From: an uncultured Eubacteriales bacterium
GTDB taxonomy: Bacteria; Bacillota; Clostridia; Oscillospirales; CAG-272
DNA: 64,000 nucleotides
Reading direction: 5' to 3'
Assembly (NCBI GenBank): GCA_905187695.1
Contig: CAJJIY010000004.1
Span: forward strand, 1-64,000
The position numbers were made by a program, and so were the translations under genes. The notes beneath the pieces are model-generated. The model saw nothing but the letters and a program-made list of their open reading frames with translations, searched no databases and was not told the DNA's origin. Below are positions 51,926 to 60,466 of this stretch, in pieces (the stretch's first letter is position 1; every line of letters begins with the position of its first letter).

Positions 51926-53302
51926 ATGGAATATCGTATCGAACACGATTCAATGGGAGAGGTAAAGGTCCCGGCCGATCGGTATTGGGCCGCGCAGACC
52001 GAGCGCAGTCACGAAAATTTCCGCATCGGCGTGGGGCTTGAGACCATGCCGCGGGAGATCACGCACGCTTTCGGTATTTTGAAGAAGGCTGCCGCCACGG
52101 CCAATGCGGCGCTCCGGCCCGAAAAGATGACGGCGGAAAAGCTTGCGGTCATTTCGGCGGCCTGTGATGAGGTCATTGCCGGGAAGCTCAATGATCATTT
52201 CCCGCTGGTGGTCTGGCAGACCGGTTCCGGCACACAGTCGAATATGAATGCCAACGAGGTCATTGCCAACCGCGCCAACGAGTTGGCCGGCAAAAAGCTC
52301 TGCCATCCAAACGATGACATCAATATGAGCCAATCCTCAAACGACACCTTCCCCACGGCCATGCACATTGCGGCCGTGTCTGCCATTGAAGACAAACTTT
52401 TCCCGGCTATTGATCTGCTGGTCGGGACCTTCAAGCGTCTGGAAGCGGAAAACGAGGGTGTGATCAAGAGCGGACGCACGCATTTGCAGGACGCTACTCC
52501 GATCGCCTTCTCGCAGGAGATTTCGGGCTGGCGCACCAGCCTGGAGCGCGACCGTGCCCAATTGGAACTTTCGCTCATTCACCTCAAGGAATTGGCGCTG
52601 GGCGGTACGGCCGTCGGCACGGGACTCAACACGCCCAAAGGCTTTGACGTAGCGGTGGCAAAGGCGGTGGCCGATATTACAGGCAAGGATTTTAAAACCG
52701 CCCCGAACAAGTTCCATGCGCTGACTTCCAAGGACGAGATCGTGTTTGCACACGGTGCCGTAAAGGCGCTGGCCTGCGACATGATGAAGATTGCCAACGA
52801 TGTCCGCTGGCTGGCTTCCGGCCCGCGGCTGGGACTGGGTGAGATTCATATTCCCGAAAACGAGCCCGGCTCTTCCATCATGCCCGGAAAAGTCAATCCC
52901 ACACAGTGCGAGGCCGTTACCATGGTGGCCGTGCAGGTGATGGGCAACGATGTGGCGGTCGGCATGGCCGCGTCGCAGGGCAATTTTGAACTCAATGTGT
53001 TCATGCCGGTGTGCGCTTATAATTTCCTGCAATCGGTGCGGTTGTTGGCCGAGGCGATGGTCTCCTTCAACAACAACTGCGCGGTCGGAATCACGGCCAA
53101 CCGGCAGAAAATGCACGACAATCTTTACAATTCGCTCATGCTGGTCACGGCGCTCAACCCTTACATCGGATATGAAAATGCCGCCAAGACCGCCAAGAAG
53201 GCTTATAAGGAGAACATTTCTCTGAAAGAGGCCTGCGTGGCGCTGGGATTCCTCACGGCCGAGCGTTTTGACGAAGTGTTCCACCCCGAAAAAATGGTCT
53301 GA
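51926..53302 (+). CDS. fumC: Class II fumarate hydratase
   Basis: A protein of 458 residues; ATG 51926 follows AGGAGG at 5 bases. It interconverts malate and fumarate. The fumarase signature GSSIMPGKVNPTQCEA contains the mobile-loop catalytic Ser. SGRTHLQDATPIAFSQE holds the His-Asp of the substrate site, and NMNANEVIANRANE is conserved. It needs no Fe-S cluster, unlike the usual class I enzyme of anaerobes. The 30-bp gap to hdrB and the absence of a terminator make it the first gene of the hdr/fumarate-reductase operon, supplying fumarate as electron acceptor. Confidence 0.96.
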   Translation: MEYRIEHDSMGEVKVPADRYWAAQTERSHENFRIGVGLETMPREITHAFGILKKAAATANAALRPEKMTAEKLAVISAACDEVIAGKLNDHFPLVVWQTGSGTQSNMNANEVIANRANELAGKKLCHPNDDINMSQSSNDTFPTAMHIAAVSAIEDKLFPAIDLLVGTFKRLEAENEGVIKSGRTHLQDATPIAFSQEISGWRTSLERDRAQLELSLIHLKELALGGTAVGTGLNTPKGFDVAVAKAVADITGKDFKTAPNKFHALTSKDEIVFAHGAVKALACDMMKIANDVRWLASGPRLGLGEIHIPENEPGSSIMPGKVNPTQCEAVTMVAVQVMGNDVAVGMAASQGNFELNVFMPVCAYNFLQSVRLLAEAMVSFNNNCAVGITANRQKMHDNLYNSLMLVTALNPYIGYENAAKTAKKAYKENISLKEACVALGFLTAERFDEVFHPEKMV

Positions 53303-53332
53303 TGACCGAAAATCTGCGGAAGGAAGAAAAAG

Positions 53333-54115
53333 ATGAAATTCAGTTATTTTCCCGGCTGTACGCTGAAAACCAAGGCCAAGGATCTGGACGCTTTTGCCAG
53401 AGCAAGCGCCAGGGCGCTGGGCTTTGAACTTCAGGAATTGCCGGACTGGCAGTGCTGCGGCGCGGTTTATCCGATGGCCAAAGACGAGATCGCTACCAAA
53501 CTTTCCTCGGTTCGCGCGCTGGTCAGCGCCCGGGATCGCGGGGAAGAGCTGGTCACGCTTTGCTCGGCCTGCCACAATGTCATCAAACAGGTCAATCACG
53601 ATATGCAAAGCGACGCGGATATCGCTCTTCGCGTAAACAATTACTTAAAACTGGATACCCCTTATAACGGTGAGGCCACGGTGCTCCACTATCTGGAGGT
53701 GTTGCGCGACCGGATCGGTTTTGACGAACTCAAAAAGAAGGTCACCAATCCGCTCACCGGCCGGAAGATCGGCGCGTATTACGGTTGCCTTCTCCTTCGT
53801 CCCGGCAAAGTAATGGCCATGGACGATCCCGAAAACCCCCGTATTCTGGAGGATTTCATCCGCGCCATCGGCGCCACGCCGGTCATTTACGGGATGAGAA
53901 ACGAGTGTTGCGGCGGCTATCTCACGCTTTCCGACCGTGCCGTGGCCGAAAAACGGAGCCACGCGGTGCTCGCTGACGCCGCGGCAAAAGGCGCGGATAC
54001 GGTCGTGACGGCCTGCCCGCTCTGCCTTTACAATCTTAAGAAAAACGGCGGGCACGACGCGCTCCCCGTGGTTTACTTCACCGAACTTCTGGCCGAAGCG
54101 CTGGGTGTGAAATAA
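53333..54115 (+). CDS. hdrB: Heterodisulfide reductase subunit B-like protein
   Basis: A protein of 260 residues with two complete CCG motifs. First copy: Cys in YFPGCTLKTK, CC in DWQCCGAVYP, CxxC in LCSACHNV. Second: Cys in YYGCLLLRPG, CC in NECCGGYLT, CxxC in TACPLCLYNL. These ligate the noncubane [4Fe-4S] clusters that cleave the disulfide in methanogen HdrB. The organism is a bacterium without the coenzyme M/B pathway in view, so the disulfide or alternative substrate is unknown. It is followed by hdrC with a 10-bp gap. Confidence 0.93.
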   Translation: MKFSYFPGCTLKTKAKDLDAFARASARALGFELQELPDWQCCGAVYPMAKDEIATKLSSVRALVSARDRGEELVTLCSACHNVIKQVNHDMQSDADIALRVNNYLKLDTPYNGEATVLHYLEVLRDRIGFDELKKKVTNPLTGRKIGAYYGCLLLRPGKVMAMDDPENPRILEDFIRAIGATPVIYGMRNECCGGYLTLSDRAVAEKRSHAVLADAAAKGADTVVTACPLCLYNLKKNGGHDALPVVYFTELLAEALGVK

Positions 54116-54125
54116 GGAGGCCGCA

Positions 54126-54515
54126 ATGGATAAAAAAGAAATGACGCTTGAGGCCATTCTTCGTTCCTCCGGCGTGAACGTGCGCAAGTGTATGCGGTGC
54201 GGAAAGTGCACGGCCACCTGCCCCGCTTTTGATGAAATGGAATATCATCCGCATCAGTTTGTTTATATGGTGGAAAAGGGTCAGATCGAAAAACTGATGG
54301 CCTCCCCCTCCATTTACAAATGCCTTTCCTGCTTTGCCTGCCTTGAGCGGTGCCCCCGGCAGGTCGAGCCCGCCAAACTGGTCGAGGCGGTGCGCCTTGC
54401 CGTCATCCGCGAGCAGGGAAAGAACTATCTGAAGCCCGATGCGATTCCCGCATTGCTGGATGAGGATCTGCCTCAGCAGGCCATCACCAGCGCCCTGCGG
54501 AAATACAGTAAATAA
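54126..54515 (+). CDS. hdrC: Heterodisulfide reductase subunit C-like protein
   Basis: A protein of 129 residues with two [4Fe-4S] motifs: CMRCGKCTATCPAF (residues about 20-33) and CLSCFACLERCPRQ (about 62-75). It links HdrA to HdrB. A short amphipathic region and no membrane helix indicate the soluble HdrABC type rather than HdrDE. AAGGAGG precedes the start. Confidence 0.93.
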   Translation: MDKKEMTLEAILRSSGVNVRKCMRCGKCTATCPAFDEMEYHPHQFVYMVEKGQIEKLMASPSIYKCLSCFACLERCPRQVEPAKLVEAVRLAVIREQGKNYLKPDAIPALLDEDLPQQAITSALRKYSK

Positions 54516-54529
54516 GGAGAGAGAACAAA

Positions 54530-56527
54530 ATGCAAAGAATCGGCGTATTTATTTGCCATTGCGGCACAAACATCGCGGCTACCGTGGATGTGAAGGCCGT
54601 GGCCGAGGCTCTCTCTCACGAGCCCGGCGTGGTTTTTGCCACAGACTATCAGTACATGTGTTCCGAATCGGGACAGTCCATCCTCCGGAATGCCATTAAG
54701 GAGTATAAGCTGACCGGCGCGGTCATCTGCTCCTGCTCTCCCCGGATGCACGAGGCCACCTTCCGCCGCGCGGCGTCCATGGAAGGACTCAACCCCTACA
54801 TGGTGGAAATCGCCAATATCCGCGAACAGGATTCCTGGATACATAAAGATATGAAGGAAGCCACCGAAAAGGCCGTGATCCTCGGCCGCGCTGCCATTGC
54901 CAAGGTGCACCTCAACGCACCGCTCACGGCCGGTGAAAGCCCCGTGACCAAGCGGGCGCTGGTTATCGGCGGCGGTATTGCCGGCATTCAGACGGCGCTG
55001 GATATCGCGGAGGCCGGTTTCGAGGTCGATATTGTCGAGAAACAACCGACCATCGGCGGCAAAATGGCACAGCTGGATAAAACATTCCCGACGCTGGACT
55101 GTGCGGCCTGCATTCTCACCCCGAAAATGGTGGATGCGGCACAAAATGAAAAAATCAAGATTTTTTCTTACAGCGAAGTGGCGGAGGTCAAGGGTTTTGT
55201 CGGTAATTTCCGTGTGAAGATCCGCCGTAAGCCCCGTTATGTGGACGAGACCAAGTGCACGGGTTGCGGCCTTTGCACCGAAAAATGCCCGCAGAAGAAA
55301 GTGCCCAACGAATTCAACATGGGTCTGGATACGCGTCATGCGGTGTACATCCCGTTTGCGCAGGCCGTTCCGAAGGTGGCCACAATCGATCCGGACTATT
55401 GCATGATGCTCAAGACCGGCAAGTGTGGCATTTGCCAGAAAGTCTGCACGGCGGGAGCCATCAACTATAAACAGACCGAAGAACTTGTCGAGCGCGAGTA
55501 CGGCGCAATTGTGGCGGCAACCGGTTTCAATCCCATCAAGCCAACGGCTTATAATGAATTCGGGTATGCCACCTGTGCCGATGTAGTGACCTCGCTGGAA
55601 TTCGAGCGGCTGATGAACGCGGCCGGCCCGACGGCGGGCACACTGCTCCGTCCTTCCGACCGGACGCACCCGCACACACTGGTCTTTGTGCAGTGCGTGG
55701 GTTCGCGGTGCGATGCCGAAAACAAGAAGGGCAAGACCTATTGCTCCAAGATCTGCTGCATGTACACCGCCAAGCACGCCATGCTGGTGCGCGAAAAGTA
55801 CCCGGATACCGAGGTGTATGTGTTCTATATTGATGTGCGTACCCCTGGTAAGAACTTTGACGAGTTTTACCGTCGTGCGGTCGAACAGTACGGGGTTCAT
55901 TATATCAAGGGCATGGTCGGAAAAGTTGTCGAAGAGGGCGGCAAGCTGAAGGTTCAGGCCAGCGATCTGCTTTCCGGCGAGCAACTGCACATTGACGCCG
56001 ACATGGTGGTGCTGGCCACCGCCGTTGAACCGGACAAGAGCGCCCGCTCGGTGGCAACGATGCTCACCGCCAGTATGGATACCAACGATTTCTTTACGGA
56101 GGCTCACCCCAAGCTCCGCCCGGTCGAAAGCCCGACGGCAGGCATTTTCCTTTCGGGTATGTGTCAGGGACCCAAGGATATTCCCGAAACCGTTTCGCAG
56201 GCCAGCGCCTGCGCCGCGAAGGTCATCGGACTGCTGGCCAAGGACAAACTGACCTGCAATCCCTGCGTGGCCCATTCGGACGAAATGCTCTGTAACGGGT
56301 GCTCTTCCTGCGAGAAGGTCTGTCCCTACGGTGCTATTACCTATTCCGACAAGGAGTTCCGCGGCCCGAACCGCACCACGCTGGTGCGCCGCGTAGCCTC
56401 GGTCAACGAGGCGGTCTGCCAGGGATGTGGTGCCTGCACGGTCGCTTGTCCCTCCGGCGCAATGGATCTCAAAGGCTTCTCCAATCGGCAAATCATGGCG
56501 GAGGTTGATGCAATATGCAAGAAATAA
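54530..56527 (+). CDS. hdrA: Heterodisulfide reductase subunit A-like flavoprotein
   Basis: A protein of 665 residues. The N-terminal domain has IGVFICHCGTNIA and CSCSPRMHEATF Cys sites. The FAD domain begins VIGGGIAGIQTALDIAEAG, followed by DCAACILTPKM. An inserted ferredoxin region has CTGCGLCTEKCPQ and CGICQKVCTAGA, and the C-terminus CNGCSSCEKVCPYG and CQGCGACTVACPSG. All clusters of soluble HdrA appear present. In methanogens and some bacteria HdrA's FAD bifurcates electrons between ferredoxin and HdrB. It overlaps the mvhD-like gene by 13 bp. Confidence 0.95.
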   Translation: MQRIGVFICHCGTNIAATVDVKAVAEALSHEPGVVFATDYQYMCSESGQSILRNAIKEYKLTGAVICSCSPRMHEATFRRAASMEGLNPYMVEIANIREQDSWIHKDMKEATEKAVILGRAAIAKVHLNAPLTAGESPVTKRALVIGGGIAGIQTALDIAEAGFEVDIVEKQPTIGGKMAQLDKTFPTLDCAACILTPKMVDAAQNEKIKIFSYSEVAEVKGFVGNFRVKIRRKPRYVDETKCTGCGLCTEKCPQKKVPNEFNMGLDTRHAVYIPFAQAVPKVATIDPDYCMMLKTGKCGICQKVCTAGAINYKQTEELVEREYGAIVAATGFNPIKPTAYNEFGYATCADVVTSLEFERLMNAAGPTAGTLLRPSDRTHPHTLVFVQCVGSRCDAENKKGKTYCSKICCMYTAKHAMLVREKYPDTEVYVFYIDVRTPGKNFDEFYRRAVEQYGVHYIKGMVGKVVEEGGKLKVQASDLLSGEQLHIDADMVVLATAVEPDKSARSVATMLTASMDTNDFFTEAHPKLRPVESPTAGIFLSGMCQGPKDIPETVSQASACAAKVIGLLAKDKLTCNPCVAHSDEMLCNGCSSCEKVCPYGAITYSDKEFRGPNRTTLVRRVASVNEAVCQGCGACTVACPSGAMDLKGFSNRQIMAEVDAICKK

Positions 56528-56952
56528 AAGAATATCGGCCGCTTATTGTGGCTTTCTGCTGTAACTGGTGCTCCTATGCGGGCGCCGATCTGGCCGGTTC
56601 CAGCCGCCTTTCTTACCCGGCGGATGTCAAGATCATCCGGGTGCCCTGCTCCTGCCGGATCAATCCGCTCTTTGTGCTCCGCGCTTTCCAGCGCGGCGCG
56701 GACGGCGTGATCATCGCGGGTTGCCACCCCGGTGACTGCCATTATACCAGCGGCAACTATTTTGCCCGTCGGCGCATGGCATTGCTTTTCTCCATGCTGG
56801 ATTATCTGGGCATTGAGCGCCAGCGCACCCGTGTGGAATGGATTTCCGCCGCCGAGGGCGCCAAATTCTCCAAGACCATGAACGAGTTTGCCGAAACCGT
56901 TGCATCTCTTGGCGAGAACAAGAGACTGGAGGATTTACGATGCAAGCAATAA
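56515..56952 (+). CDS. mvhD: MvhD/FlxD-like [2Fe-2S] electron-transfer subunit
   Basis: A protein of 145 residues. The family motif is FCCNWCSYAGADLAG near the N-terminus, then RVPCSCRINP and AGCHPGDCHYTSGN, together holding a [2Fe-2S] cluster. MvhD/FlxD passes electrons from an input module to HdrA. Without hydrogenase genes here, the input is most likely the flavoprotein encoded three genes on (58932-59759), as in FlxABCD-HdrABC of Desulfovibrio. It overlaps the genes on both sides. Confidence 0.93.
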   Translation: MQEIKEYRPLIVAFCCNWCSYAGADLAGSSRLSYPADVKIIRVPCSCRINPLFVLRAFQRGADGVIIAGCHPGDCHYTSGNYFARRRMALLFSMLDYLGIERQRTRVEWISAAEGAKFSKTMNEFAETVASLGENKRLEDLRCKQ

Positions 56953-57911
56953 TGGAAAAACGCGCCGCCGAACTGCTTACGGACGGCACGGTCAACCGGG
57001 TGCTCGGCTGGGCGGCCGGTGAGTTCCCTTATGACATGACCCCCGCCGTCTTTCACTCGGTGAAAGAACTGGAGGACGGGTTTGTTTACAACGATTTCTG
57101 CGGTGCCAACCTTTCCAAATATCTCATCAAAGAGAGCAAAAAGGAAGGGAAGATTGCCGTGTTCCTCAAGCCCTGCGACACCTACAGCTTCAACCAGCTG
57201 CTGGCCGAGCACCGCATTGACCGCGACAAGGTTTATGTCATCGGCATTGAATGTTATGGCAAGGCCGATGTGGAAAAGCTGAAGGACATGGGGCTGACCG
57301 GTATCACCGGCATCATTCTCAAGGACGGCATTTACACGGTGGAGACCGTTTACGGCAACCGTTCGGTCAAGGCTTTTGAGGCCACCGCCGGCCGGTGCCT
57401 TACCTGCAAGAGCAAAAAACACGTGGTCTATGACGAGCTGATCGGAAACGATGGCGAGGTCGAACCCGATTGCGGCCGTTTTGACGAGGTGAAAAAACTG
57501 GAGGCCATGACGCCGGACGAGCGCTATGCTTTCTGGCGCGGCGAGCTGTCGCGGTGCATCCGTTGCAACGCCTGCCGCAATGTCTGCCCCGCCTGCTCCT
57601 GCGAGCAGTGCGTGTTTGACAACCCCGCCTCCGGCGTTTCGCAAAAGGCGGCTGTCAACTCCTTTGAGGAAAATCTGTTCCACATCATCCGCGCTTTCCA
57701 TGTGGCCGGTCGTTGCACCGACTGCGGCGAATGTTCGCGTGTGTGCCCTCAGCACATTCCGCTCCATTTGCTCAACCGCAAATTTATCAGCGACATTGAC
57801 AATTTCTACGGGGAATATCAGGCCGGTGCCGACCCGTCCGCCAGACCGCCGCTCGGTACTTATACCAAGGGCGATATTGAGCCGGGCGAGGCTGTGGGAG
57901 GTAATAAGTAA
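56940..57911 (+). CDS. 4Fe-4S dicluster electron-transfer protein (FrhB/FlxC-like)
   Basis: A protein of 323 residues; ATG 56940 follows GGAGG. The N-terminal about 190 residues resemble an F420-hydrogenase beta-subunit-like domain (LKPCDTYSFNQLL, YVIGIECYGKADV, GRCLTCKSKK). The C-terminus has two [4Fe-4S] motifs, CIRCNACRNVCPAC and CTDCGECSRVCPQH. It lies between the MvhD-like and the next Fe-S gene, sharing one base with the latter, and is likely an internal electron carrier of the complex. FlxC is the nearest named equivalent; exact correspondence is not certain. Confidence 0.82.
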   Translation: MQAIMEKRAAELLTDGTVNRVLGWAAGEFPYDMTPAVFHSVKELEDGFVYNDFCGANLSKYLIKESKKEGKIAVFLKPCDTYSFNQLLAEHRIDRDKVYVIGIECYGKADVEKLKDMGLTGITGIILKDGIYTVETVYGNRSVKAFEATAGRCLTCKSKKHVVYDELIGNDGEVEPDCGRFDEVKKLEAMTPDERYAFWRGELSRCIRCNACRNVCPACSCEQCVFDNPASGVSQKAAVNSFEENLFHIIRAFHVAGRCTDCGECSRVCPQHIPLHLLNRKFISDIDNFYGEYQAGADPSARPPLGTYTKGDIEPGEAVGGNK

Positions 57912-58939
57912 TGAAGAAAATTGCTTTGAACCAGAAAGACGCACTCCTTTCGGCCATTGCCGGAAAAGAGAAGCTCTATGTGCCGGTCGATAATGCGGTC
58001 GGCAAGGCGGAGTTCCGCCCCTACAGAGAGGGCGTAAAGATTTCCGCGGCGCTCAACACCGTGCGTTCTGCCAAGGACTTTTTCTTCCCCCAGACCGAAA
58101 ACCTTATGGCTTTCAAGACCGAGGGCAAGAAAATTGAGGTGATTGATACCCGCCGGGAATGCGAAGATTTCGTGATTTACGGCGTGCGTGCGTGCGACGC
58201 AAAGAGTTTTGATATTCTTGACCGCGTGTATCTCTCCGATCCCGTGGATACCTACTATCAGAACCGCCGGGCACACGGCACGGTGGTGACGGTGGCCTGC
58301 ACGCGCCCCGCCGAGACCTGCTTCTGCGGCACTTTCGGCATTGACGCGGCCAACCCCGCCGGAGATGTGACGGTGTTTGAGACCGAGGATGCGCTTTACC
58401 TGCGCGCAAACACCGAAAAGGGCGAAAAACTGCTTGCGTCGGTGGGCGATCTTCTCACGGACGGCGATGATGCGGCCGTTGCCGCGCAGCAGGAAAAGAC
58501 CCGCGAAATTCTGAAAAAACTGCCGTTGTCCGGCCTTTCTACCAAAGGATTCGGACAGGGCAAGACCGAGGCGCTCTTCAATCGTCCCGAATGGGCCAAA
58601 TTGTCCGAGGCTTGCCTGGGGTGCGGCACCTGCACGTTTGTGTGTCCCACCTGCCAGTGCTATGACATCCGGGATTTTGATACCGGCCACGGCATCACGC
58701 GGTTCAGATGCTGGGATTCCTGCATGTATTCCGACTTTACCAAAATGTCAGCCGGCCAGCCTCGTCCGACGCAGTTGGAGCGTTTCCGCCAGCGTTTTAT
58801 GCACAAACTGGTCTATTTTCCCGATAAGAATGACGGGATGTTCGGGTGCGTCGGTTGCGGCCGTTGCCTGATTCGTTGCCCCATTTCTATGAACATTGTC
58901 AAAGTGATGAAAACGCTGGGAGGGGAAAAGGATGAATAA
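57911..58939 (+). CDS. 4Fe-4S dicluster electron-transfer protein (AsrA/FlxB-like)
   Basis: A protein of 342 residues, shares one base with the preceding stop. N-terminal segment FRPYREGVKIS and FVIYGVRACDAKSFDIL match the AsrA/FlxB-like (sulfite-reductase A-subunit-like) fold; the C-terminus has CLGCGTCTFVCPTC and CVGCGRCLIRCPIS. AsrA-type proteins pair with AsrB-type flavoproteins, and exactly such a protein is encoded next (8-bp overlap). No sulfite-reductase catalytic subunit (AsrC) is present, so an electron-transfer role in the Hdr-type complex is favoured. Confidence 0.85.
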   Translation: MKKIALNQKDALLSAIAGKEKLYVPVDNAVGKAEFRPYREGVKISAALNTVRSAKDFFFPQTENLMAFKTEGKKIEVIDTRRECEDFVIYGVRACDAKSFDILDRVYLSDPVDTYYQNRRAHGTVVTVACTRPAETCFCGTFGIDAANPAGDVTVFETEDALYLRANTEKGEKLLASVGDLLTDGDDAAVAAQQEKTREILKKLPLSGLSTKGFGQGKTEALFNRPEWAKLSEACLGCGTCTFVCPTCQCYDIRDFDTGHGITRFRCWDSCMYSDFTKMSAGQPRPTQLERFRQRFMHKLVYFPDKNDGMFGCVGCGRCLIRCPISMNIVKVMKTLGGEKDE

Positions 58940-59759
58940 AGAAGCATTGATACCTTATGTCGGCATCGTCACCGATATCCGGCAGGACACGCCCGATGTC
59001 AAGACCTTCCGCGTGGTTTCGCCCGAAGGGGGCAAGCTCTTCGAGCACCGTCCCGGTCAGTGCGCCATGCTGTCGGTGCCGGGGGTGAGTGAGGCGATGA
59101 TTTCCATCACCTCTTCGCCCACCAACAAAGAATTCATGGAATTCAGCGTCAAAAAATGCGGCTGTCTCACACAGTGGCTGCACGCCATGGAAGTCGGGCA
59201 GATGATCACCGTGCGCGGGCCTTACGGCCGACCCTTTCCGGTGGATGACGAGCTGGCCGGCAAGGATCTGCTCTTTGTGGCGGGCGGTATCGGACTGGCG
59301 CCGCTTCGGTCGGTCATCAACTATGTGCGCGACAAACGCGATCAGTACGGTACGGTGGACATTGTGTACGGTTCGCGTTCCAAGGACGATCTGGTGGATT
59401 ACCGCGAGATCGTGGAGGAATGGGAAAAAGCGAAGGATTTCCATGTGCATCTCACCATTGACCGGGAACAGGAAGGCTGGGACGGCCATGTCGGTTTCGT
59501 GCCGAACTATGTCAAGGAGCTGAATCCCGACCTGAAGAAAACCGTGCTCATGTGCGGCCCCCCGATCATGATCAAGTTCACGCTGGCCGGCCTCATGGAA
59601 CTCGGCTTCAAGCGCGAACAGGTCTATACCACCATGGAACTTCGCATGAAATGCGGCATCGGCAAATGCGGCCGGTGCAACATCGGCAACAAATATGTTT
59701 GCAAGGACGGCCCGGTCTTCCGTTTTGACGAGCTGGACGAACTTCCCAACGAGTATTGA
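58932..59759 (+). CDS. NAD(P)H-binding FAD/[2Fe-2S] flavoprotein (FlxA/AsrB-like)
   Basis: A protein of 275 residues of the ferredoxin-reductase family. FAD-binding region HRPGQCAMLSVPG and ITSSPTNKEF; NAD(P)-binding LLFVAGGIGLAPLRS and MCGPPIMIKF; C-terminal [2Fe-2S] ligands in CGIGKCGRCNIGNKYVC. It would oxidise NADH and feed the Fe-S chain to HdrA. The protein resembles AsrB and PyrK; with an Hdr operon around it, FlxA is the most fitting equivalent. Confidence 0.88.
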   Translation: MNKEALIPYVGIVTDIRQDTPDVKTFRVVSPEGGKLFEHRPGQCAMLSVPGVSEAMISITSSPTNKEFMEFSVKKCGCLTQWLHAMEVGQMITVRGPYGRPFPVDDELAGKDLLFVAGGIGLAPLRSVINYVRDKRDQYGTVDIVYGSRSKDDLVDYREIVEEWEKAKDFHVHLTIDREQEGWDGHVGFVPNYVKELNPDLKKTVLMCGPPIMIKFTLAGLMELGFKREQVYTTMELRMKCGIGKCGRCNIGNKYVCKDGPVFRFDELDELPNEY

Positions 59760-59777
59760 TAAGGAGACGCACGGAAA

Positions 59778-60452
59778 ATGGAAAACATGGTTAACATCTA
59801 TCTTTTCGGCAAAAAGTACGAAGTACCCTCCAACCTCACCATTATGGGGGCCATGGAGTATGCCGGATATCAGCTGGTGCGCGGATGCGGATGCCGGAAC
59901 GGTTTCTGCGGCGCGTGCGCTACGATCTACCGCATCAAGGGCGACCGGGAACTGAAGGTCTGTCTGGCCTGCCAGACCAAGGTGGAAAACGATATGTACA
60001 TCGCCACGCTGCCGTTCTTCCCGTTGGTCAAACAGGTTTATGACATCAACAAGGTGAAGCCCACCGAGCAGATCATGATGCAGCTCTATCCGGAGATTTA
60101 TGCCTGCGTTGGCTGCAACGCCTGCACCAAGTCCTGCACGCAGGGACTCAATGTCATGCAGTATATCGCCTACGCACAGCGCGGCGAGTATGAAAAGTGC
60201 GCCGAGGAATCTTTTGACTGCGTGATGTGCGGCGTTTGCTCCTCCCGTTGCCCGGCCGGTATTTCGCACCCGCAGGTGGCACTGCTGGCCCGTCGGCTCA
60301 ACGGTAAATATCTGGCACCGGCCTGCGGACACCTTGCCGCCCGCGTAAAGGAAATCAAGGACGGCGATTTCACCGCTTTGCTCGAAGATCTCATGCAAAA
60401 GCCGATCTCCGAAATGAAAGAACTTTACAACAACCGCGAGATTGAGAAATAA
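59778..60452 (+). CDS. Fumarate reductase/TfrB-like iron-sulfur subunit
   Basis: A protein of 224 residues. N-terminal plant-type [2Fe-2S] domain: RGCGCRNGFCGACATI, final Cys in KVCLACQT. C-terminal part has CVGCNACTKSCTQG and CVMCGVCSSRCPAG for [4Fe-4S] clusters. This is the layout of succinate dehydrogenase/fumarate reductase B subunits. It lacks the CCG (HdrB-like) domain that methanogen TfrB carries at its C-terminus; that function is on the separate HdrB. It is followed 14 bp later by the flavoprotein subunit. Confidence 0.88.
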   Translation: MENMVNIYLFGKKYEVPSNLTIMGAMEYAGYQLVRGCGCRNGFCGACATIYRIKGDRELKVCLACQTKVENDMYIATLPFFPLVKQVYDINKVKPTEQIMMQLYPEIYACVGCNACTKSCTQGLNVMQYIAYAQRGEYEKCAEESFDCVMCGVCSSRCPAGISHPQVALLARRLNGKYLAPACGHLAARVKEIKDGDFTALLEDLMQKPISEMKELYNNREIEK

Positions 60453-60466
60453 GGAGGGTGCTTGAA

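Noticed and set aside
54473..56491. 672-codon open frame opposite hdrA
   Set aside because: hdrA is supported by all its cluster motifs; the antisense product shows no domain and an implausible His/Arg composition.
57911..59759. Anaerobic sulfite reductase (asrAB)
   Set aside because: AsrA- and AsrB-like proteins are present, but no siroheme-binding AsrC follows; the surrounding hdr and fumarate-reductase genes fit a Flx-type electron input better.
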